DNA of 64,000 nucleotides from Dactylorhiza incarnata (Eukaryota; Streptophyta; Magnoliopsida; Asparagales; Orchidaceae), in the NCBI GenBank assembly GCA_033032865.1, contig JAWHQI010000040.1:7175001-7239000 (forward strand). Direction: 5' to 3'. The notes beneath the pieces were generated by a model that was not told the origin of the DNA, ran no database searches, and worked only from the letters and a program-made list of their open reading frames with translations. Both the position numbers and the translations under genes were made by a program. Shown in pieces: positions 56,047 to 64,000 of this stretch (position 1 is the first letter of the stretch; each line of letters begins with the position of its first letter).

Positions 56047-57556
56047 TGATGAGTCCTGATCATATACACATTTATGGACTCATCCGGGCCGTTATTTAGT
56101 CAATTCTCCGCACTTTAGCCTTGTTATAGTTTATATTTGATAATCCGCGCTAGGTGCACATCTAGGCCCACTTTGGTGTGATTTTCATGCTTATTATCAT
56201 TAGTAGTATTCATGTGCTGTTAAGTGCCACTTTCAGTGGCTAGATCTGTGGTTGTGCGGGAATAGGAGTCGTGCAAGTGTTCCCGGTGCAATTCTGCACA
56301 GGAACACTGCGCACGATCGCCGGTTCTATTGCGCACGACCACTGGTCGTGCACCACTGATCGTGTGCACTTAACCCTTTTTCACGAGTTCTGTTTGGTGC
56401 AGTGCGCACGACCACCAACGCCAGTGCGCACGACCACCGGTCATGCGCCACTGCTCGTGCGCACTTATCATTAAAATTCTGAGTTCTGTTTGCTGTATTG
56501 CGCACGACCATCAACGCTAGTGCGCACGACCACCGGTCGTGCGCCACTGGTCGTGCGAACATTTTATTTTATAAATTTCGTATCTTGCAGGTTCCACCCA
56601 GGCAGTGTGCACGATCGCAGAATTCCAGTGCGCATGACCACTAGTCGTGCGCCAATGACCGTGCGCAGTATTTAATCCAGCGCCTATTTAAACGCCTGTT
56701 GCAATTTTTAGGGCATTATCAGCCGCCGGGAGCGGAGCTCCTGTTCCGTGCGCCGCCGACCACCATCTTGGGACGCCTCCACTTCATCTCCTACGCAAGG
56801 GGAAGCCTCCTCCATCCATTCCAAGACTTCCTCCATTGTCCGTGAGTGTTCTCCATCGTCCGCAAGCCTCCAAGCAACCATTCTCTCACTCCGCCCGGTG
56901 AGAAGAAGAAGAAACCTGAAGTCGAAGACAACAGAGCTACGTAGGGAGATCGTGACAGCTCTCTACGCCAGAAGCATTGTCCGCCTGAGTCCGGAGGTAG
57001 CCCGACAACCTACCATTCCGGCCGTGAACGGCCGCTAGTCTTCACCATCGGTTATTTCTTTCCTCTTTCCTCCATTGTACTCGTTGAGCCGTGTAAACTT
57101 GAGTATTGTAATGTTGTTTGTTGAAATGAATGTTTCTTTGTTGTTCTTCATGGTTCGGTTGTGATTCACTCCTTTTCCACTCACTCACTCGCACGCGCAC
57201 GCAAGGTGTTTGTTCCGTGTTAGCAAGAGCCAACGACGGTTGCGAAGAGGTGTTTGCGACCCTCACCCTCTCGCACTTGAGTACATTCCATCCGCCTCAC
57301 GAAGCACGGCATCGCGGCCATTGCATCCACCTCACTTCGCGAAGCGGTGTTTTCGACCCGCATCTCTTTTGTCGTTGCTAAGATTAGGAAAACCAATCAA
57401 AAGCCCCCCTCTTTGTGTTTGTTAAATGTTTGTGTAACAATAGTCACTGCGCGATTCGTTCACCCATCCTGCATTCCTCAAGAGACCGACATCCGGGGAT
57501 TCTATTCTCCACAATTATTACTTGACAGCGACCGGTGCACTTGCCGACACGCATCA
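56047..57556 (+). repeat. E14 5' LTR (1510 bp)
   Basis: Starts TGATGAGTCC and ends ACGCATCA. GATGAGTCC (56048-56056) pairs with GGACTCATC (56076-56084). The palindromic GCGCACGACC array at 56307-56672 lies just before TATTTAAA (56695-56702). Confidence 0.95.
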
Positions 57557-57559
57557 AGT

Positions 57560-57580
57560 TTTTGGCGCCGTTGCCGGGGA
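57560..57580 (+). promoter_or_regulatory. E14 primer-binding site
   Basis: TTTGGCGCCGTTGCCGGGG three bases after the LTR, the Athila-type site attributed to tRNA-Asp. Confidence 0.8.
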
Positions 57581-57670
57581 GTGCAGGCGTGTTTCGTCTT
57601 GTGTTGTGACTTTCGTTATACGAGCAGTTTTTTTGATTTTCTTTGTTTTTCTTTTTGTTTGTGACAGTGC

Positions 57671-60000
57671 ATGTAGAGACAAGCCGCAGGGGAGCTAGTA
57701 CCCTTCGATCCTGAGATTGAACGGACCGCTCGCGCACGAAGGCGCGCGGCTGCCGTACAAGCAGCAATGGGTGATCAGGTAGACCCAAATGATGGTGACG
57801 CAAGAGCGCCCGGCGTGGGGCAACATCAGCCTGGAGACGAGCAGTAGGCGGTCAGGCCTCGGCCCCGCACGATGAGAGACTACACCACTCCAACTGCTGG
57901 GAGTGTGTAACCAGGTTTTGGGCCCAATATTATGAATAATCAGTTTGAGATCAAGCCAGCGATCTTAAACATCATCCGGAACAACGCTCAGTTCTCGGGG
58001 TTGGCCAGCGAAGATCCGCATCTGCATCTGGCGGAGTTTTCTGATATTTGCGGAACCTTCCGCTACGCGGGGATTGCTGACGACACGGTCAAGCTTAGAC
58101 TGTTTCCCTTTTCACTCCGCGACAAAGCAAAGGTGTGGCTCCACTCCATTCCGCCCGGGACTGCTGCAACTTGGGATGCCCTCGCATCCAAGTTCCTTGC
58201 TAAATTCCATCCTGTGGATAAGATTGTAAGCTTGCGGCGGGAGATCGCCACATTTCGCCAACTTGACCAAGAGACCCTTGCTGATGCATGGGAGCGCCTC
58301 AACGATCTCCTTCGTCGTTGCCCTGGCCACGAGCTCCAACCATGGAATGTGGTTGAATTGTTCTACTTCGCGATCGAGCCCAACTCCAGGGCAATGATCG
58401 ATGCTGCGGCGGGTGGCACCTTGATGAACCACACCCCTGAGGAAGCCCTTCGAATTCTGCGCGACACTGCCTCTCACAGTACATTCTGGACTGCAGGGAG
58501 AAATGATCCAAGAAGCGGCCGAGGTCTTTTCATGGTCGACTCTCTCCCCTCTCCATCCGTGACTGCTGCTGTCATTACCTGCGAGGGATGTGGAGGCGGA
58601 GGCCACCACGCGTATGAGTGTTCAGGGAACAACGTGGCAGGTGACTTCGCACACTTGAACTTGAACGAATCTGTTAATTATGTAGGAAATCAGCCTAGGG
58701 GGCGCCTTTCAATAATGCTTATAATCCGGGAGCGAGAAGTCACCCGAACTTCTCGTGGAATCCAAACACAGCTGGCCAACGATGGGCACCGGGGCAGCAT
58801 CAAAACGATGCTTACGCCTCCGGGAGCCAACCGAGGCCACCACACCCGGACTATAATCAAGCACCCCCTACTCAAAAAAAGAGTAATCTAGAAGAGATGA
58901 TGGAGAAATTCATGCAAGTAGCTAATTCGAATATGGTAAATCAAACTGCATCCATGCGAAACCTGGAAACGCAGTTGGGCCAATTGGCCCAAGTGCTAAC
59001 CGAGCGATCGCAGGGGACCCTTCCCAGCAACACGGAGAAGAACCCAATTGATCAAGGGAAGAGTCTTGGGGATGTGGTAGAGGTTGAACCGAGTGAGCTG
59101 GTAATTTCTTGTGCCATCAACAATTTTGAAACGAAAGCTTTGTGTGATTCTGGCTCATCTCGCAACGTCATTGCGTTGCAAGATGTAGCTAAATTACAAC
59201 TGGAAATGAACACGGAGGAAAGGAAATCCCTTGTGCTTGCCAATGGGACTGTTATTCAATCCGAGGGGGAAGTGAAGAATGTGGAGGTAACAGTTGAGGG
59301 GACAACTGTTGTTGCTGATTTTCAGGTTTTGGGCCCGCAGGACAATCATTCTATTCCTATCTTGGGTGTGCCGTTCTTGAAAGAGAGCGGCGCCACCCTT
59401 GATTTTGCTACGGGGTGCATTTCCCTAACCAATTTGGTGCTGCAGCCCACTTGCCCCGAAGCCACAGCTGAAACATTCACTCCGCCCCCTCTGTTTAATT
59501 TTGATGTATCATTGAGCTGTGCAGGGCCTGAAGAAGTCAAAAAATCAAGTGAAGGGAAAACGGAGGAGTACCTGTCTAGTGAAGGAGAAGAAGTTGATCT
59601 TCGGCGAGAGTTCGGTTCCGAGACGGAGGAGGACTGCAATTCAGGAAACGTTGACGCGAATGTAGTTCGGGATGCGGATTATTTATCTCCCTGTATTGAA
59701 TCTTGTAATAAACAATCTAAGCGTTCCATCTCCTGGGCCGATCCGGTAGTCACCACGATGCCGGAAGTGACGCTACCCGCCACTAAGGCGGAAAATTCTG
59801 AAAACTTTCAACGGTGGCAGTCTCCGACTGTCACCAAACTTAAAAAGGAAAAACTTCTTCGCGATGCCCGTGCTGCCGCTCTCCGTGACAAGATGGCAGA
59901 GGTTAGGGGAGCATTGGGTAACACCAGTGCTGGCCCTAAAGCATTCACCTCCCGCCTACGTGCTACGGGAAAAGCGCACCATAAGAGCGCTTTTAGCTGA
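57671..60000 (+). pseudogene. gag: E14 gag-protease polyprotein with a private C-terminal tail
   Basis: The N-terminal Gag (57671-57931) matches Athila Gag (RQAAGELVPFDPE) but has stops at 57674 and in-frame at 57845 and 57908. The open part 57932-58891 has the Gag domain (FEIKPAILNII; LRLFPFSLRDKAKVWL; LLRRCPGHELQPW) and a zinc knuckle CEGCGGGGHHAYEC. A frameshift near 58700 leads to the frame ending at 60000 (last piece 58897-60000), with MMEKFMQ, an EKNP linker and protease LCDSGSS (Asp 84 of that piece; then PILGVPFLKESGATLDF). Where RT would follow there is an acidic stretch and a basic tail ending in a TGA. The end looks natural, not truncated. Confidence 0.85.
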
Positions 60001-60088
60001 TTTGTGTTTAGTTGATGTGGTGAACTGCTTCTGAATATTTCTCTTTTAATTCCTGCACTCTTTATAAACACTGCTAATACAGGTATTT

Positions 60089-60136
60089 GGTCAAGCTTAA
60101 GGACGTTAAATGAAAGCGCTACTGGGAGACAACCCA
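60089..60136 (+). promoter_or_regulatory. Conserved post-ORF motif of E14
   Basis: GGTCAAGCTTAAGGACGTT, then AAAGCGCT and CTGGGAGACAACCCAG, 89 bases after the stop. CTGGG and CCCAG pair. The counterpart in E12 is at 43749-43797. Confidence 0.55.
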
Positions 60137-61773
60137 GATTTCCTGATTTCGTATTTCTCCTTATCTAACTTCTTTTAGTTCAGCTTTTGCATTTGCTTGT
60201 GTTGTTTTGAGTTTGTGCTTGCAGGTTTTGCGTTCGATGGTGCGGATGCTGCGGACTATTCCTGTTCATAAACGCCAATCGTCTGGTATGCTCATTTCTG
60301 AGCATGGGGTAACGCTTCCTCCCCTCTTTTAGCTTCAAATTTCTAGATATATTGCTTAGCTTAAGTCTGGGGGAGCGGTTGTTGTTATCCACTGTGCACG
60401 AGTTGCACCGCACACTAGAAGGTTGATTCTTATTTATCTTACCATTATCATTGTTTTCATGCTTCACACACCATTTCACCCACTTGAGTGCGTGTTATCT
60501 TTTTGTTGTTGTTCCGTTTAAACTATTTTGGTCGGAATGTGAAATAGATTGTTAACGTAGGAATTATTATTTGGAGTGCGATGTTGACTCATGTAGTGTT
60601 CTAGTCACTTCGCATGTTATGGTAGAATTTGAGTAGAACTAGATTTTCTCTATGCATCTAATTTATGTTTAGTATTTCTGCGTAGATTTAGATTTGTTAT
60701 ACTCAATTGGTGAATTTGAATGAAATTGACGATAACCCGGTGTTGTGTGTGTGCGATTACTAGTCGTGTGTTGCTCGAGTCGGGAGGAAGGTTTACCTTT
60801 CTCGTGGGCTAAGAACTTGCCCCAAGCGACTCTCGAAGCATGGGTGAGAGCTACTCGTTGAGTTAAGCATGATGTAGGCCACTATTTGGCTAGTTTGAGC
60901 TTTGTTATTCCATGTCCATTTCGTTCACCGTTGCAAGCCCATTTTGTGCATACCATTCCTTTGTACAGCTCCTCTTCATCCACCAAAGCCTGAAGCCTAT
61001 CCTACTCCCGCAACCAAAATGTTTTTAACTGCGCTCATAAGTCTCAATTTGTGTGGTGTGTGGAATCATTGTGTCATGAAGGGAAATAAAGTCTATCTGC
61101 TGATTTTGAACCAACCGGAGGATATTTAAAAGAAGTAAAAGATGTTAAAAGAAAGAAAAAAAGAGTATTTTGAAAAAAAAATCCTTCCGAGCTAAATAAA
61201 AAAAAATCTGTTGGCATTTGTGAAGTAGGCCGTGTGCACACCTGGTTTCATGATAAGTCTGGGGGTGTGTCACACGAGCATAGTTTGTTGATCTTGTGTG
61301 GTGCAGCGTTCCGTTAGCTCACTTGGGTTGCGTAGCCGCCGTGTTTAACTTTGAATATCATACCGTAACCTAAGCCCCGTTTTAATCCTATAAGTCCTAC
61401 TGATTTGACTTGCGATAGTGCTAGCGCCATGGAGAGAGTGTGACCGGGCAAGCATATGGTTCACGACGTTGATGGATTTCAGCGGAGTTATCCCTAAGCC
61501 CCGATCTTTTGCAACACCCGCCTCAGTATCTTGTCACTTTCACACCGGGCATGATCATCAAATTCTTCATAATTCTCCAACTGAGTATAACTAAATCTTT
61601 ACTTACACTTTAATACTCATATAAATTAGTTAGCACAGTTAGAATCTCCTTCTCCTAGAATCTCTACTCGCATGCGTATGTTACTTCGCATCGTACTCCT
61701 TTGTGTAATTTTCTATGTTAATTATCGTTTTCACGCTCTGCCGGATTCGTTTGCTCGGGACGCGCAAACAGTT

Positions 61774-61786
61774 AAGTCTGGGGGTG
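61774..61786 (+). promoter_or_regulatory. E14 polypurine tract
   Basis: AAGTCTGGGGGTG directly before the 3' LTR. Confidence 0.85.
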
Positions 61787-63296
61787 TGATGAGTCCTGAT
61801 CATATACACATTTATGGACTCATCCGGGCCGTTATTTAGTCAATTCTCCGCACTTTAGCCTTGTTATAGTTTATATTTGATAATCCGCGCTAGGTGCACA
61901 TCTAGGCCCACTTTGGTGTGATTTTCATGCTTATTGTCATTAGTAGTATTCATGTGTTGTTAAGTGCCACTTTTAGTGGCTAGATCTGTGGTTGTGCGGG
62001 AATAGGAGTCGTGCAAGTGTTCCCGGTGCAATTCTGCACAGGAACACTGCGCACGATCGCCGGTTCTATTGCGCACGACCACTGGTCGTGCGCCACTGAT
62101 CGTGTGCACTTAACCCTTTTTCACGAGTTCTGTTTGGTGCAGTGCGCACGACCACCAACGCCAGTGCGCACGACCACCGGTCGTGCGCCACTGCTCGTGC
62201 GCACTTATCATTAAAATTCTGAGTTCTGTTTGCTGTATTGTGCACGACCATCAACGCTAGTGCGCACGACCACTGGTCGTGCGCCACTGGTCGTGCGAAC
62301 ATTTTATTTTATAAATTTCGTATCTTGCAGGTTCCACCCAGGCAGTGCGCACGATCGCAGAATTCCAGTGCGCACGACCACTAGTCGTGCGCCAATGACC
62401 GTGCGCAGTATTTAATCCAGCGCCTATTTAAACGCCTGTTGCGATTTTTAGGGCATTATCAGCCGCCGGGAGCGGAGCTCCTGTTCCGAGCGCCGCCGAC
62501 CACCACCTTGGGACGCCTCCACTTCATCTCCTACGCAAGGGGAAGCCTCCTCCATCCATTCCAAGACTTCCTCCATTGTCCGTGAGTGTTCTCCATCGTC
62601 CGCAAGCCTCCAAGCAACCATTCTCTCACTCCGCCCGGTGAGAAGAAGAAGAAACCTGAAGTCGAAGACAACGGAGCTACGTAGGGAGATCGTGACAGCT
62701 CTCTACGCCGGAAGCATTGTCCGCCCGAGTCCGGAGGTAGCCCGACAACCTACCATTCCGGCCGTGAACGGCCGCTAGTCTTCACCATCGGTTATTTCTT
62801 TCCTCTTTCCTCCATTGTACTCGTTGAGCCGTGTAAACTTGAGTATTGTAATGTTGTTTGTTGAAATGAATGTTTCTTTGTTGTTCTTCATGGTTCGGTT
62901 GTGATTCACTTCTTTTCCACTCACTCACTCGCACGCGCACGCAAGGTGTTTGTTCCGTGTTAGCAAGAGCCAACGACGGTTGCGAAGAGGTGTTTGCGAC
63001 CCTCACCCTCTCGCACTTGAGTACATTCCTTCCGCCTCACGAAGCACGGCATCGCGGCCGTTGCATCCACCTCACTTCGCGAAGCGGTGTTTTCGACCCG
63101 CATCTCTTTTGTCGTTGCTAAGATTAGGAAAACCAATCAAAAGCCCCCCTCTTTGTGTTTGTTAAATGTTTGTGTAATAATAGTCACTGCGTGATTCGTT
63201 CACCCATCCTGCATTCCTCAAGAGACCGACATCCGGGGATTCTATTCTCCACAATTATTACTTGACAGCGACCGGTGCACTTGCCGACACGCATCA
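61787..63296 (+). repeat. E14 3' LTR (1510 bp)
   Basis: Same length and ends as the 5' copy. It contains a perfect 11-bp-arm palindrome at 62071-62093 (GCGCACGACCA, C, TGGTCGTGCGC) and TATTTAAA at 62435-62442. Confidence 0.95.
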
Positions 63297-63301
63297 TGTA
63301 T
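63297..63301. repeat. Target-site duplication of E14, right (TGTAT)
   Basis: Exact match to 56042-56046. Confidence 0.95.
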
Positions 63302-64000
63302 ATGACCTCTGAAATCAAGGAAGTCAGTGCGAGACCTTAGGATATGGATTGGATAGAAATAGAACCTGGCTATAGGCCCTCGTGATCATAAGAAGTGAAT
63401 AAATAACCTAATGTGAAGGATGATATCATAGATTCACCTCCTCGAGCTTGAGACGATGATCTATAAAAAAAAATCAGGACGAATAGTAAGTTGACTGGTT
63501 TTTAGTCAAGTTATTAGAAACATAAAGTTGTCAAGTTAGCTGCTTGGAACAACTTATCGCGTCATGAAGCTTGTGGATTGGAATTAGATTCTTGCGCGAT
63601 AGAACTACAATTGGGAATTCTTGAATTTCTGGGCGTTCGAAGATAATGTACATACAATTATTGAAAAATCAAGCCCCTTTTTGTTTTCGATCAATTATAT
63701 CGTAACCAATATTCATATACCTTGGGAGATAGTTGACACCTAACCGAAGATCGTTGAAATTATACCTATGGATTAAGTAAATAAGAGAGTACTTATGACC
63801 TTTAAATTCATGGCTTGATGAGCCTGGGAATTGAGAGACAAATGTCATTATAATCCCCAAGAATGTTGTATGGGTTGGAGAGTAATAGGTGATATTGGGA
63901 GATACGACCTCGCATTAAATCATAACTTTAGATTTTGGATGATGGTTTATGCATAGTAGTGTTAACCTCACAAGTATAATGAACTTGGTAATTTATTAAC
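63302..64000 (+). other. E13 interior, second part, no gene seen
   Basis: Continuation of E13 after E14. No frame of interest and no retroelement motif recognised. Confidence 0.45.

Larger units (their letters stand above)
60001..61786 (+). other. E14 3' interior, non-coding
   Basis: No gene. It contains the conserved post-ORF motif (60089-60136) and three polypurine-type TAAGTCTGGGGG sites near 60362, 61256 and 61774. Only the last abuts the LTR. Confidence 0.7.
56047..63296 (+). mobile_element. E14: young Athila-like element with gag-protease only
   Basis: Two 1510-bp LTRs, a primer site TTTGGCGCCGTTGCCGGGG (57560 onward), a gag-protease frame, a 3' interior without RT or integrase, a polypurine tract AAGTCTGGGGGTG (61774-61786) and exact TGTAT duplications. 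By eye the LTRs differ at about 20 of 1510 sites, mostly C/T or G/A, so it is the youngest datable insertion here. Mobilisation would need proteins from an autonomous relative. Confidence 0.93.
49381..64000 (+). mobile_element. E13: gypsy-like element with a very long LTR, right end off the window
   Basis: Apparent 5' LTR 49381-55135, a degenerate primer-site sequence from 55137, interior 55136-56046 and, after E14, 63302-64000. Inserted in the E12 LTR (CAAAC precedes it). No coding sequence was recognised in the visible interior. Confidence 0.6.

Noticed and set aside
56047..56084. Hammerhead-like TGATGAGTCC...GGAC at the Athila LTR tip (as in retrozymes)
   Set aside because: The GAAA core after stem II is missing (TCATC instead) and no cleavage triplet context was found, so it is only an inverted repeat.

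Overview
The window is a block of nested LTR retrotransposons from a plant nuclear genome, probably a large, repeat-rich flowering-plant genome. The evidence is the set of lineages: a Tekay/Del-type chromovirus, several Athila-like Ty3/gypsy elements with 'TGGCGCC..TTGCCGGGG'-type primer sites, two Ty1/copia families, and a SIRE-like copia with a coiled-coil-like Gag. I found no convincing host gene, tRNA, rRNA, CRISPR array or bacterial feature. The species cannot be named from the sequence.

Layout, left to right. E1 (1-13737, minus) is a copia element whose 5' LTR is split by E2. E2 (4689-13613, plus) is a complete Tekay/Del chromovirus with 1976-bp LTRs and CTACA target duplications. E3 (13738-15707, plus) is a broken fragment of another copia. 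E4 (15708-31942, plus) is a second copy of the E1 family. It lost its middle to E5 (17578-20544; an unassigned LTR-like piece plus an Athila-like 3' end and LTR), and its 3' LTR is split by E6. E6 (21878-30977, minus) is a SIRE-like element with Gag but no visible pol, and it carries a solo LTR, E7 (25353-26715, GGTTC duplications). E8 (31943-32474) is a copia LTR fragment.

The right half is a chain of insertions, each opening inside the previous one: E9 (Athila-like, minus) is entered by E10 (copia, minus), then E11 (Athila-like, minus), E12 (Athila with gag, protease, RT and integrase remnants, minus), E13 (plus, with an apparent 5.75-kb LTR) and finally E14 (56047-63296, plus). E14 is a young Athila-like element with 1510-bp LTRs, TGTAT duplications and only a gag-protease frame.

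Main observations. (1) A ~90-nt element occurs five times in three unrelated families, always in the sense orientation of its host element. Its terminal stem shows a compensatory change, so it is a candidate structured RNA. (2) In E2 the Gag start appears to lie on a small exon inside the LTR, joined by a 1632-nt intron that removes the primer-binding site; a second 82-nt intron restores the gag-to-protease frame. (3) Most LTR families here carry their own palindrome-rich repeat array, usually next to the TATA box, and one 23-bp near-palindrome is shared between chromovirus and Athila LTRs. (4) The giant E13 LTR holds a 156-bp-period tandem array and 18 W-box cores in about 350 bp. All coding regions are retroelement polyproteins, mostly interrupted by stops and frameshifts.
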